Shown here: piece by piece, positions 7,572 to 16,591 of the stretch | How positions within the stretch are numbered: the stretch's first letter is position 1 | How the letters are laid out: each line of letters begins with the position of its first letter | NCBI GenBank assembly: GCA_027622005.1 | Contig: JAQBZH010000014.1 | Location: 1-57,604 of the forward strand | Reading direction: 5' to 3' | DNA: 57,604 nt | Source: Bacteroidota bacterium | Lineage (GTDB): Bacteria; Bacteroidota; Rhodothermia; Rhodothermales; UBA10348 | Notes under the pieces: generated by a model | What the model was told of the DNA's origin: nothing | Database searches by the model: none | Seen by the model: only the letters and a program-made list of their open reading frames with translations | Position numbers and translations under genes: made by a program

Positions 7572-10232
7572 TCACTCACTTCGCAAGACTTCTACGGGAT
7601 TAACCAAAGAAGCATAAACTGTCCGGTGCATGATTGTTGCCAAAGCCACGAAGGCCAGTAGGACCGTCGGCAGGATGTAAATCCACCAGCTGATTTCCAT
7701 CCGATACGCAAAGTCTTCCAACCAAAGTCCCATCACGTATCGCATTACGGGGATAGCAATTGCAGATGCGATGACTAGAAGGAGTGCGTATTGACGGGAG
7801 AACAAGACCAGTAAAGATGGAAAAGACGCACCCAACACCTTTCGTACTCCGATCTCTTTCATGCGCTGGTTAACGGCGAAAGAAATCAACCCGTACAGGC
7901 CGAGAATAGCCAAAACGATGGCCAATCCGGTGAACGCGTTTATTAAATAAGACAAGGTCTGCTCCTTTTGGTAGAGTTCCGTCACCTGATCATCAAGAAA
8001 ACGAAACTCCATTGGTAGCCCTGGGACCGTTGCTTCCCATACCTTTTCCAATGCTGCAATCTTCTCTGACAATTGCCCCGGACTCAATCGAATGAAGAGG
8101 TAGTCGACGTCGACGAAATTCATGATCAGGACCATCGGGGTCCTTTCATGATGAAGAGAAGAATAGTTGATATCCTCTACCACACCGATTACCGTACGAG
8201 GTCCGTCCAAGGTGAAATGCTGTATCTCCGTTCCAATTGGATTCTCCAAACCCAGATATTCAACCGCGCTTGCACTTAGGATGATACTGTTTGTCGAATC
8301 TCGCGGATACTCTTTGGAGAAGGTCCGCCCCTCAACCAGCTTGATACCCATCGTCTCGACGTAATCATATCCAACATGATTACCCATCACCTGCTTGCTT
8401 TCAGATTCATCCCTACCATCAACGAGTATGGAATTGACTGGCCAGGGCTCCCCCATCGATCGTTCACCTCGACTCACATTGACAAAATCACTGTTACTTA
8501 AGAGCCTGCTTTTGAACTCTTCGTAATGGGAGGCCATTTCTTGAGAAAGTGGCTTCATAACAACCACACTTTCCCCCTCAAATCCCAACTCTTGCTCTGA
8601 CAAATATTGAATCTGCCCGTTGACTACGAAGGTAGAGGCGATGAGTACGATTGAAATGCAAAACTGAAACGCGATGAGGGTCTTCCGCATGGCTGAGCCT
8701 GTTCGCAAATCGTCCTTGAGGGCTAACACGGCCTTCTGATCCGAAAGCACCAAAGCCGGATATAAACCTGCAATAGCGCCCAAAATTAGAGCGATTAGGA
8801 CGGCGATCGGAATTGACAGCTGAACGAGCGTCCAATCGATCGAGTAGTTCCAACCAAGAACACCTTTGATGTAAGGAAAAGCGACTAAACTCAGCAGATA
8901 AGCAAGCGCAAGACCGAGGAATGATAACGCGATCGGTTCGACCAATAAATGTCGAACCAACCTGCCTCTATCCGCACCCAAAATTCTTCTCAGAATCACG
9001 CCCTTTCTGCGACCCGTCGATACAGCCATTGCCAGGTTTGCAAAGTTGAAACACGCAATGAGAAGGATCATCAGCGCCACAATCCCGATGACGTAGACCG
9101 TAGTCAGATTTGCGCTTTGCAGACCGCTCGCCAGATCGTCGACCAAACCTGCTGAGCCAAAGTAAATGTCAGTCAGGGGTTGGACTTCCGTTTGGAAAGG
9201 AACCCAATCTCCTGTGCTATTGTCTCGATAAACTTTATCAAGTTTATCCCGAAGCTCACTCCCAGAGGCGCCGTCCTGCAGCTGCACGAAGGTCAGAAAT
9301 CCCAACCAACTCCAACTTGTGAGGTCAGACCGATAACCCGCCGGAACGACATAGGTCGAAAAGGACACCAGAAAATCGAACTGCAGATGGGAAGTAGCTG
9401 GAATTGATGCCAGAATGCCGGTCACCCTGAGCGGGATTCCGTTATTCATATTCAGAAGCTTTCCCACGGGATCTTCATCCCCGAAATACTTCGTGGCGAT
9501 CTCCTCGGTGATCACAATGGAATTTGGTTGATCTAGTGCCGTGTCTTTGTCACCAAGCATCAAAGGGAAACTGAAAATGTCAAGGAACGATGAGTCGGCA
9601 TAAAATCCGCTATTTTCGTAAAAACGATTCTGGCCTTGTTCAAAAATGGTTCGGCCTGCATATCTGAGTCGAGCGAATCTTTTTATCTCAGGAAATTCCT
9701 CTGAAACGCCTGGAAGTAACGCAGGCGGAGAATTGGCCATTCTCGTGGCCGTCCCTGAATTGTCCGTAAAGATGATGTTTACTCGGTAAATGTTGTTCGC
9801 ATCCTCGTGAAAACGGTCATATGACAACTGGTTGTACACATGGTTGGCAATCAATAGACAGCTCGCTAGGCCAATTGCTAATCCGAACACGCAGATAAAT
9901 GCATACCCCTTTTGCTTTCTTAGAATGCGAAGGGCTATGGTGAGATCGTTCTTTACCATGGATATCCTCCCGACAAATTCGTCCATGAGTCGTCCCTCAT
10001 TTCTCCGCTTGCCCCAGCGGACTTTCCGATACTCCGTTTCTGCACTGATGTATGAACCAGACTGTTTCGCGGCTTGGCGAAACGCGTTCTCATCTGAGAG
10101 TCCCTTGGCGCTAAGCAGCTCGAAGCGATCACGCAAACTTCCCTCCAATTCCTCAATGTCGTCGGGAGAGAACACCGGATCGACCTCAAATGGGCGACGC
10201 CACGCAGCTATTGCATTTTCAAGATTGAACAT
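7572..10232 (-). CDS. FtsX/MacB-type ABC permease with N-terminal prefix domain
   Basis: An 886-residue inner-membrane permease with the layout of the 'duplicated orphan permease' group. There is a cytosolic prefix of about 90 residues, a first membrane helix (about 110-130) and a long MacB-type periplasmic domain. Three helices follow around 375-475 (first FtsX unit). Then come a second helix (about 515), a second periplasmic domain and a C-terminal FtsX unit ending GVRKVLGASFPSL...VNPVEVLRSE. The NPVEVLRSE ending is typical of the FtsX family. No ABC ATPase is encoded nearby. A PadR regulator lies 19 bp upstream on the same strand, a pairing common for this group. Substrate unknown; candidates are antimicrobial peptide or lipoprotein stress. 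Confidence 0.88.
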   Translation of the reverse strand: MFNLENAIAAWRRPFEVDPVFSPDDIEELEGSLRDRFELLSAKGLSDENAFRQAAKQSGSYISAETEYRKVRWGKRRNEGRLMDEFVGRISMVKNDLTIALRILRKQKGYAFICVFGLAIGLASCLLIANHVYNQLSYDRFHEDANNIYRVNIIFTDNSGTATRMANSPPALLPGVSEEFPEIKRFARLRYAGRTIFEQGQNRFYENSGFYADSSFLDIFSFPLMLGDKDTALDQPNSIVITEEIATKYFGDEDPVGKLLNMNNGIPLRVTGILASIPATSHLQFDFLVSFSTYVVPAGYRSDLTSWSWLGFLTFVQLQDGASGSELRDKLDKVYRDNSTGDWVPFQTEVQPLTDIYFGSAGLVDDLASGLQSANLTTVYVIGIVALMILLIACFNFANLAMAVSTGRRKGVILRRILGADRGRLVRHLLVEPIALSFLGLALAYLLSLVAFPYIKGVLGWNYSIDWTLVQLSIPIAVLIALILGAIAGLYPALVLSDQKAVLALKDDLRTGSAMRKTLIAFQFCISIVLIASTFVVNGQIQYLSEQELGFEGESVVVMKPLSQEMASHYEEFKSRLLSNSDFVNVSRGERSMGEPWPVNSILVDGRDESESKQVMGNHVGYDYVETMGIKLVEGRTFSKEYPRDSTNSIILSASAVEYLGLENPIGTEIQHFTLDGPRTVIGVVEDINYSSLHHERTPMVLIMNFVDVDYLFIRLSPGQLSEKIAALEKVWEATVPGLPMEFRFLDDQVTELYQKEQTLSYLINAFTGLAIVLAILGLYGLISFAVNQRMKEIGVRKVLGASFPSLLVLFSRQYALLLVIASAIAIPVMRYVMGLWLEDFAYRMEISWWIYILPTVLLAFVALATIMHRTVYASLVNPVEVLRSE

Positions 10233-10251
10233 GATTTTATACTCGGAAGGG

Positions 10252-10590
10252 TTAAGCTATCTGAGGCTTCAAGCCCCATAATTGGGCAAGTACTGCATTC
10301 ACACTAAGCCATTGTTGCTTCTCTACAGCCAGTTCTTGCTGTCCTTTGGCCGTAAGACCATAGTATTTACGGCGGCGTTGATTGTCGGCTTTCTGCCACG
10401 AGGATGTGAGAAGACCCTGACTCTCAAGGCGATGCAGGACGGGATAGAGCGTGCTGTCGTCCCAACTCAACTCTCCACCAGAGAGTACTTCTATGCGTTG
10501 CAAAATGGCATATCCGTAGTTTTCCCTATGAGAAAGAATAGCAAGAATAATGGGTCTTGCTGCTGCGCCGGCAAGTTCACGAGTAAGCAT
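10252..10590 (-). CDS. PadR-family transcriptional regulator
   Basis: A 112-residue winged-helix repressor. The N-terminal wHTH contains ILSHRENYGYAILQRIE followed by DSTLYPVLHRLESQGLL, the recognition-helix signature of PadR. The wing carries the basic RRRKYYGLTAKG segment. The short C-terminal helix fits PadR subfamily 2. It is the first gene of a two-gene unit with the permease at 7572-10232 (19-bp gap), so it most likely controls its own operon in response to a ligand or stress at the envelope. The start ATG at 10588-10590 is the first in frame. Confidence 0.93.
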   Translation of the reverse strand: MLTRELAGAAARPIILAILSHRENYGYAILQRIEVLSGGELSWDDSTLYPVLHRLESQGLLTSSWQKADNQRRRKYYGLTAKGQQELAVEKQQWLSVNAVLAQLWGLKPQIA

Positions 10591-10726
10591 AGTAAGCGGC
10601 TTATAAATGGATGATCCAGGTAAGTCAGCTCCCTCATACTTCTATCATCAAGGTATTGTTACAGGCAAACGCAAAATGTTTAGTACGAAGGGACCGACTA
10701 CCCCTGACCTCTCGCAAAACACCTTT

Positions 10727-11758
10727 TTAGTCGATAAACCCCTGTTTTTGTAGTTTTTTGCGCAATAGGCGGGCTTCCAAAGCCCGTCTTTCATTTCGCT
10801 GGATGATCTCTTCAATCAACGGAACCGCTTTCTCCACTTGGCCAGCCCGGATATAGGCATCAGCCAGGAAAAGCAGGGCCTGTGGATATACATATCCGCC
10901 CATTCGCTGGAAATCAACGGCATCTTCCATTTCCAGAATACCTTCGTTGAGCAAATCTTGCTTAAATCCGGGCAAATACCCGAAGACCGTTGTATTGGCC
11001 TTCAAAAGCTTGTTTAAAGCCACTTTATAGCGACGCGTTACATAGAACTCACGAGGGATGTAGTATCCACGGGGGTTTGCGCCGAGTTCAAGCCACGAAT
11101 ATTCAGGTAGCCCTTTGGTATACTCCATCGGATCTATACTGGGTGTCCACGATCCCACCATAATGAGAACGAGATACGCCGAAACGGCGGAAGCAATCAC
11201 TTTCGACCCCATCCGATTCAGTCTCGTTGACGTCATCGTGGTAAATGCGGACAATCCCAGCGCCTTATACGCTTTTTCAGATACGACAGACGGCTTTGCG
11301 GATGGGAGCCGAACGGTTTTGCAGGCTTCCAAATCCGCTATGGAGTGCCCGGTAATGGCAGCAAAATGATCAAAAACGTGTTCTGAATTCAGAGATTGTG
11401 CCCGGATAATGGACTGATTCCACTCAATCAGTTTTTCTCTGCTGGAGCGAATTCGCCTCATAAATCGATTCCGGGCGACCACGAGCTCGGGAAGATCATT
11501 TTCCGGTTCGATGACGGCCTCAGCCACCCAATACGGAAAACTGGCTTCGTCGTGAGAAGGGCTCATTAACGAACCCATTTGCTGATACTGTGCTCGTTCC
11601 TTGAAATTCAAAAAGGAGAGGCGACTAAGCGAATCCGTACCAAATCGACGGAGTCGTTGAACCAGCCAATTCAATGATAAAGTGGAAGACCGCATTGCAC
11701 GTGTACGGGAGGTGGCCCAATAACGCATAAAAGAGGGGGTTGTGAATGGATTTATCAT
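10727..11758 (-). CDS. Single-pass membrane protein with TPR-like C-terminus, paired with a sigma factor
   Basis: 343 residues, no firm family. The N-terminal half is hydrophilic and basic. One hydrophobic segment near residues 187-205 (VIASAVSAYLVLIMVGSW) would span the membrane. The C-terminal part (about 275-343) has helix pairs resembling a TPR (YPQALLFLADAYIRAGQVEKAVPLIEEII). It starts 32 bp after an ECF sigma factor gene on the same strand. By position and topology it may be the sigma factor's membrane regulator (anti-sigma role), but no zinc-finger anti-sigma motif is visible, so this is inference. Confidence 0.6.
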   Translation of the reverse strand: MINPFTTPSFMRYWATSRTRAMRSSTLSLNWLVQRLRRFGTDSLSRLSFLNFKERAQYQQMGSLMSPSHDEASFPYWVAEAVIEPENDLPELVVARNRFMRRIRSSREKLIEWNQSIIRAQSLNSEHVFDHFAAITGHSIADLEACKTVRLPSAKPSVVSEKAYKALGLSAFTTMTSTRLNRMGSKVIASAVSAYLVLIMVGSWTPSIDPMEYTKGLPEYSWLELGANPRGYYIPREFYVTRRYKVALNKLLKANTTVFGYLPGFKQDLLNEGILEMEDAVDFQRMGGYVYPQALLFLADAYIRAGQVEKAVPLIEEIIQRNERRALEARLLRKKLQKQGFID

Positions 11759-11790
11759 GTTGACACCAAAAGGGGGTGGACATAACCCGT

Positions 11791-12441
11791 TTAATCATTT
11801 TCAAAAATTTGACTCGCCCAAGCTCGTAACGCTTGGTCCTTTCTGAACCTCGAACAGATCTTGTGGATGTAGGATCTAACCGTAGGCACGCGCTTCCCGA
11901 TGATGCGACTTATTTCTTCGTACGAAAGTGCTTCTATGAACTTCATTCTGGCTGTAGGTCTGAGAAATTCCGGGAGTGACTCAACAGCCCTTACGAGGGC
12001 AAGATGAATTCCGGCCACATTATCCTCAAGTTCCGTCCCGACTGAATAATCCGGCGGATCCATGACCAATTGATCCAGTCCCATGATGGCCTGGCGGCGG
12101 GTCACAAAGTTGATAAATGTATTCCTGCAAACGACGCTGACCCACTGGGCGTATCGATTATGACTTTCGATATCGCCTCTGCTTTTTTCAACTTTTTGGT
12201 AAGTTTTTTCAACAATTTGATCCAATTCCGCGGACCGGAAGGCGCTTTCCTTTAGAAATTTCATCAGGAAATATCGGCGTACGAAACAGTAGGTCCAGAG
12301 GTCGATCAAGACCTTCTGTTGCTTGAGGCCACTCGACATATAGGAGCTAAACGCTTCGTTCACGCGCTCGGCTTCGTCAAGTCGGAAAGGGAGGCTGGAA
12401 GCTAAGACTTCCAGCGAAGTTAGTTCGGTTTTGTAGGACAT
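11791..12441 (-). CDS. ECF-type RNA polymerase sigma factor
   Basis: 216 residues. Region 2 lies roughly at 45-115 (helices with LIDLWTYCFVRRYFLMKFL, then the FVTRRQA end). Region 4 at about 150-205 has the HTH sequence LSYEEISRIIGKRVPTVRSYIHKICSRFRKD, typical of sigma-70 region 4.2. The N-terminal 40 residues are an extension. It is followed by a gene for a single-pass membrane protein, the usual sigma/regulator pairing. The next genes on that strand, upstream, encode a lipoprotein and an outer-membrane protein that could be targets, but no promoter evidence is seen. Confidence 0.85.
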   Translation of the reverse strand: MSYKTELTSLEVLASSLPFRLDEAERVNEAFSSYMSSGLKQQKVLIDLWTYCFVRRYFLMKFLKESAFRSAELDQIVEKTYQKVEKSRGDIESHNRYAQWVSVVCRNTFINFVTRRQAIMGLDQLVMDPPDYSVGTELEDNVAGIHLALVRAVESLPEFLRPTARMKFIEALSYEEISRIIGKRVPTVRSYIHKICSRFRKDQALRAWASQIFEND

Positions 12442-12467
12442 GAGGACCGGAAAGCTAAGCCCCCAAG

Positions 12468-12521
12468 AGGCTAACCTGGGAGGCTAATCTGGGAGGCTAA
12501 TCTGGGGGGGGCTAAACGGGG
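12468..12521. repeat. Four degenerate 13-bp tandem repeats
   Basis: Units of the form AGGCTAAYCTGGG at 12468-12480, 12481-12493, 12494-12506 and a diverged fourth copy to 12521. They lie 27-80 bp upstream of the sigma factor start codon, where they would be in its leader or promoter. Confidence 0.75.
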
Positions 12522-12653
12522 AGTGCCAGCAACAGCGGGTGGGAAGTTGCATCTGCTCTCTAATAGAAACGCCAGAAGTTCAAACCGAACGACATTTTTT
12601 CGCTTTTCGTACGATTTCACAAAGCGACCCTTGAGGAGCGCTTCAATACGGGT

Positions 12654-12690
12654 AAAAAAACTACGCGCGGGCCGCAAAGCGGCCCGCGCG
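12654..12690 (-). terminator. Rho-independent terminator for the 12778 lipoprotein gene
   Basis: A perfect 12-bp GC stem (12664-12675 with 12679-12690) with a 3-base loop. On the minus strand it is followed by TAGTTTTTTT. It lies 88 bp past the lipoprotein stop codon. Confidence 0.9.
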
Positions 12691-12777
12691 TTTATCATCC
12701 GTAACAATTTCAGGGCGTAAAAATATCAAACCATATAAATATCATCCGTAACCATATCAGACCGGAAAAATCACGGC

Positions 12778-14400
12778 CTATTTAATACAAATACCATCCA
12801 CATCTGCGGCCACGTTGAGACTAATGTTTGGCCCGGTAATCATCTCGATGCGCTCGTTCGGCTTGTTGTCGATACTCGCCTGGAACACGTACGAAGACCC
12901 CGACTGTAAGCCCGGTACCGTGATCGACCCGCCCGATATGGTCCCTTGGGATTTGGTCAAATTCGCGTCGGAAATCAAAAAGCTTTTTGAAGCCGAAGCT
13001 GGCTGGTTCACTTTGCGATAGTACACGGTAATTGCCGGTCCCAAATTGGCAATGTTTAGTCGGGGGCAATTGGAGCCAAAATTGAGGCTGAATGTGACCG
13101 TGATTTCATTTGGTGCTGGCGTAGGCAGTGTTGCCGTACCGGTCGCATTACAAATACTACCGGAGCCGGAACCCACTTGAACCCCCTCAGAATTGTGAAT
13201 CACGTATCCATTGAGGTTACTGGGGGCCCCGGAAACCACAAAAGTCGAATTTGCGGCGGGCACCGTTATGTCAGACGATACCCAAGAACCATCGGTTGAA
13301 GACGCCCTAAGCGTTACGGCGCCCAACGTACCATTTCTATTCAGATTAAACATCCCACTACTACAGCCTTGTCCAGAATACCCAAAATTCCAGGTCGACA
13401 AATGACCCGTCAAAAAGGTAGCCGTATAGTTTCCATTCTGACCGGGGCCCGAAATAGTGGTCGTGCCCTCAGCAAACCACGTTCCGGCCGATTCATTGTA
13501 GCTAAACACCTGAATTTGGTCCCCGTTTTGAATGGTCCGACCAACCAATTGGTTGATGGTTGAAGCAGGAATTGTGACCGATAGTGGAATTGGTGGATTA
13601 AACTGAGTAATTCGGTTGCCGCCCGAATCGGTGACCCGAACATCCACGAATCCTGCCGTAGTCATGGATTGACGAGTCTTGGCCCCTGCTGAATTTTGAA
13701 CCACCGGTGTAAATCCGCCGGGAAATGCCGATGCACCGTTTCCGGATGCGTTCGAGAAAAACGAAACTTGAGTGGCCAACGATCCAGTTGCCAATTGTCC
13801 AGAGGTCGTGCGCGCACTCGTTCCAGCAGGAAGAGATAGCGAAGCCGCCGTTTGATTCGTAGAGGCGCCCCCCGATGTTGAAGTGACGGTGGGTTGCTGA
13901 ACAGCCCCACCTGTCAACGCCGTCGAAGACGATCCGGAGGCCGCACCCTGAACGGCTTGTCCAGAGCGAATCATGTGAATAGTAATCTCCGTGGCACCGA
14001 CTTGATTGATGTCAACGGTGGCCGAACCCGTTTGATATCCGGACGCACTGCCCGTAATAAAGATGGAAACCGGATTGCCACCCGAAGGGACCACACTGTT
14101 CCTGATCCCAAAACTTCCAAGGCCACCTTTCACCCGAGCTTCAGTCAACGGGTCTGAAAAAGTATCAATGATTTGGCCTGTCTGGTTCCCATCAAACTTC
14201 ATGGTGATGGGAATATCCACAAACGAATCAGATGCAGCGTCGATAAACTTGACGGAAACCGTCGTGTGGACTTCCTCCAGCGCGACGATCACGTTGAAGT
14301 CGTCAAGCGCGTCTTGTACCGCTTGAAAGTCACATCCGGCCAAAGCCGTGATCGACACCAAAACCAAGGCCAATAATCCGTTTCTACTGTTGTGTTTCAT
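12778..14400 (-). CDS. Large secreted lipoprotein, unknown function
   Basis: 540 residues from the ATG at 14398-14400, chosen because it starts a clean lipoprotein signal (MKHNSRNGLLALVLVSITALAGC, lipobox LAGC). An upstream in-frame ATG would add 15 residues before it. The mature part is Ser/Thr/Gly-rich and beta-rich. It contains a stretch about 250-355 (VRVTDSGGNRITQFNPPIPLS ... ATFLTGHLSTWNFGY) like the ZU5-type modules seen in Bacteroidota surface lipoproteins. The second half has Ig-like strands. It is followed by a strong terminator. The next gene upstream on the same strand encodes a predicted beta-barrel. Probably exported to the outer membrane; role unknown. Confidence 0.75.
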   Translation of the reverse strand: MKHNSRNGLLALVLVSITALAGCDFQAVQDALDDFNVIVALEEVHTTVSVKFIDAASDSFVDIPITMKFDGNQTGQIIDTFSDPLTEARVKGGLGSFGIRNSVVPSGGNPVSIFITGSASGYQTGSATVDINQVGATEITIHMIRSGQAVQGAASGSSSTALTGGAVQQPTVTSTSGGASTNQTAASLSLPAGTSARTTSGQLATGSLATQVSFFSNASGNGASAFPGGFTPVVQNSAGAKTRQSMTTAGFVDVRVTDSGGNRITQFNPPIPLSVTIPASTINQLVGRTIQNGDQIQVFSYNESAGTWFAEGTTTISGPGQNGNYTATFLTGHLSTWNFGYSGQGCSSGMFNLNRNGTLGAVTLRASSTDGSWVSSDITVPAANSTFVVSGAPSNLNGYVIHNSEGVQVGSGSGSICNATGTATLPTPAPNEITVTFSLNFGSNCPRLNIANLGPAITVYYRKVNQPASASKSFLISDANLTKSQGTISGGSITVPGLQSGSSYVFQASIDNKPNERIEMITGPNISLNVAADVDGICIK

Positions 14401-14484
14401 CGGGAGCACCCCAAAATGCTCTATCATCAAAAAATAAAATGCCACTCACTTCCAAAGCGCCGCTCACCGGAGGACGCCCTCCTT

Positions 14485-15153
14485 CTATAAAATGCGGAAC
14501 GATAATCCAAATGAGACGACCGGCATCCACGTAAACGTTTTGAGCCCTTCCTCCATGGTCACCGCCCAATTGGCTGTTTGGGCAATCATGCCCGTGCCCA
14601 CCATTTCAAACGTGGGTTCGCCGACGTAAATCACACCCAAATCAAAGAGAAATCCGACTCGGGCTCCCCTAGTCATATCCCCAAATCCAATACCCAAATA
14701 GGGACTTACCGCCTGGTCGTATTTGAAGGTTGCAGATAACGATCCGAGGCGTTCAGGTTGAAAAATCTTACCGTCTAAATCGTACGTCGAGATGGGCGTA
14801 CCGGCGGCTTTCACCTCCCGATTGTCCATATACGCGCCGGCCGTAAGTCGAAAGTTGTTTCTGAATGGATGAAAATCGATGAGACCACTATAGGCACCCC
14901 AAGTTACATCTCCATCCAAGCGTATCGAGAGATCGTCATCGGTCTCCGTTTGGCTCCTTTTGGCTGATATGGCGGAACCGCTAGCCCTGACAACAAGCTT
15001 TCTACCTATGGGTAGGGCGATATCAACCCCGGGACCCATCGTTCCGGCCTTCACGGCAATGGCCAAGCCCTGCTTTCGAACCTCGCCCGACTGTTTAGCA
15101 GAAACCGACCCTACCACCAGAACCAGGGATAATAAAAGTGTAATCCGTTTCAT
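14485..15153 (-). CDS. Predicted outer-membrane beta-barrel protein
   Basis: 222 residues with a signal peptide (MKRITLLLSLVLVVGSVSAKQ). Alternating hydrophobic/polar strands run to a C-terminal aromatic/hydrophobic ending (VVSFGLSFRIL), typical of small outer-membrane barrels. Segments such as YSGLIDFHPFRNNFRLTAGAYM and VSPYLGIGFGD resemble OmpW/porin-type barrels of Bacteroidota. It sits 84 bp upstream of the lipoprotein gene on the same strand and may be co-expressed with it. Exact family not recognised. Confidence 0.72.
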   Translation of the reverse strand: MKRITLLLSLVLVVGSVSAKQSGEVRKQGLAIAVKAGTMGPGVDIALPIGRKLVVRASGSAISAKRSQTETDDDLSIRLDGDVTWGAYSGLIDFHPFRNNFRLTAGAYMDNREVKAAGTPISTYDLDGKIFQPERLGSLSATFKYDQAVSPYLGIGFGDMTRGARVGFLFDLGVIYVGEPTFEMVGTGMIAQTANWAVTMEEGLKTFTWMPVVSFGLSFRIL

Positions 15154-15571
15154 CCGCTTTGTCGCCCGTAATATGAGAGCTTTGTGATCGTCCCAGATTA
15201 GTTGATATCGTCCTAAGATTCTAGCATTTTAAGGGCCATAGTTAGTCAATTTCAGCCTTCGAGGCTCTCATTTATTCCCTAGATCCTACCGTTCGCTACG
15301 CTTTTATCGTTTCGAATTTTCAAGATTGGCGGAAGAATGTGGAAAACTAAAACTTTTAGAATGCCCACGCGTGCATGAAACCTCGAAAAACGTGCTTTTC
15401 TCCCGAGACGCGCACTTTTTACGGGGTTGATCGATTGACGAATCACAAAATCGTTCGTATTTTGTTCGTCTGTGTTTTTTTCCGGCCTCCCCCCGGTAGC
15501 AAGAATTTCGTTTTGCGCCTAGGTCGGAGTTCAAATCTTGGACTTACCTCCAAACAGAATATAGAGTCCCG
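15154..15571 (+). promoter_or_regulatory. Leader and likely promoter of the rplM-rpsI genes
   Basis: This 418-bp gene-free stretch separates the divergent barrel gene and rplM. A sigma-70-like element, TTGACG at 15435-15440 and TATTTT at 15458-15463 with a 17-bp gap, would start transcription near 15470 and give a 100-nt leader. The leader contains a C/G-rich stretch (CCGGCCTCCCCCCGG, 15481-15495). Nothing else recognisable. Confidence 0.4.
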
Positions 15572-16015
15572 ATGGACGTCAATAGTTTTAAGACGATGAG
15601 TGCGAAACCGGCGGAAGTCGAACGCGCTTGGCATGTCGTCGATGCAGAAAATATGATTGTAGGCCGCCTTGCAACTAAGGTGGCTACGCTTCTCCGTGGA
15701 AAACACAAAACCAGCTTCACCCCCCATGTTGATTGTGGTGATTTTGTGATCGTGATCAACGCTGACAAAGTGCGTTTTTCCGGAAAGAAAGAGACGGATA
15801 AAGAATACTTCCGCCACACCGGGTATCCAGGTGGAGTTCGCTTGCGCACTCCTGCAGAAGTACGGATTAGTAAGCCAACATTCATGGTGCAGAACGCCGT
15901 GAAAGGAATGCTTCCTAAAAACGTGCTTGGCCGTCAGTTGATCACCAAATTGAAAGTGTACGCAGGTAGCGAACACCCTCATGGTGCTCAGCAGCCTGTG
16001 GCTCTTTCTCTTTAG
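15572..16015 (+). CDS. rplM: 50S ribosomal protein L13
   Basis: L13 is an early-assembly protein of the large subunit. The product has 147 residues. The start MDVNSFKTMSAKPAEVERAWHVVDA matches the Bacteroidota form, which carries a short N-terminal lead before the AKP segment. VGRLATKVATLLRGKHK and the C-terminal GMLPKN.LGRQLITKLKVYAG..HPH are family signatures. It is followed 35 bp later by rpsI, the near-universal pair. Confidence 0.97.
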   Translation: MDVNSFKTMSAKPAEVERAWHVVDAENMIVGRLATKVATLLRGKHKTSFTPHVDCGDFVIVINADKVRFSGKKETDKEYFRHTGYPGGVRLRTPAEVRISKPTFMVQNAVKGMLPKNVLGRQLITKLKVYAGSEHPHGAQQPVALSL

Positions 16016-16050
16016 TCCCTCTCCCCGAGTAATTGAATAACTACTGAATC

Positions 16051-16452
16051 ATGGCAACAGCCCTACATCAGTTCATCGCAATAGGCCGCCGCAAGAATGC
16101 GGTTGCACGCGTGTACCTTCGTCCGGGTGGATCCGGAAAGGTGGTCGTTAACAAGCGTGAACTGACCGAATATTTTCCAACAATTTGGCGCAGTTCGTCA
16201 GTCATTTCTCCTTTTGAAGTGACTTCTACAGCTGGTCAGTTTGATGTCGTAATCAACGCCAAAGGCGGCGGAATGACCGGACAGGCAGAAGCTTGTCGTC
16301 TGGGCATTGCACGCGCACTCGTTGAGTACAGCGAAGAACTTCGCAAACCGCTCCGCGACGCTGGTTTCATGACCCGTGACCCACGTATGGTTGAACGTAA
16401 AAAATACGGACAACCAAAAGCACGCAAGCGTTTCCAGTTCTCGAAACGATAG
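16051..16452 (+). CDS. rpsI: 30S ribosomal protein S9
   Basis: S9 binds the 3' domain of 16S rRNA, and its C-terminal tail reaches the P-site tRNA. The product has 133 residues. The N-terminal FIAIGRRKNAVARVYLRPGGSGK is diagnostic, as are KGGGMTGQAEACRLGIARAL and the basic C-terminus ending in the invariant FSKR. It is co-transcribed with rplM. Confidence 0.97.
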   Translation: MATALHQFIAIGRRKNAVARVYLRPGGSGKVVVNKRELTEYFPTIWRSSSVISPFEVTSTAGQFDVVINAKGGGMTGQAEACRLGIARALVEYSEELRKPLRDAGFMTRDPRMVERKKYGQPKARKRFQFSKR

Positions 16453-16591
16453 GATCGAAAATTTGCGAGTATTGGCACAGTGCCGCTATTCGCATCATCA
16501 CTCATACGCTTGGATGTTTGCCGGGGTGACCTTTTGAGGTTTCGGCAGGCGCGAGAAGAGCGTAGTGGTTTAACCCCGTATCATATATATA

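Larger units (their letters stand above)
12442..12777. other. Gene-free stretch before the sigma factor
   Basis: This 336-bp stretch holds four degenerate 13-bp repeats (12468-12521), a C-rich segment with the 11-mer GCTAAGCCCCC (12454-12464), and a very strong terminator hairpin (12664-12690). No credible coding sequence is seen on either strand. Confidence 0.6.

Noticed and set aside
15375-15982. Open frames on both strands across the rplM leader and gene
   Set aside because: They overlap the L13 gene and its promoter and have no family features.
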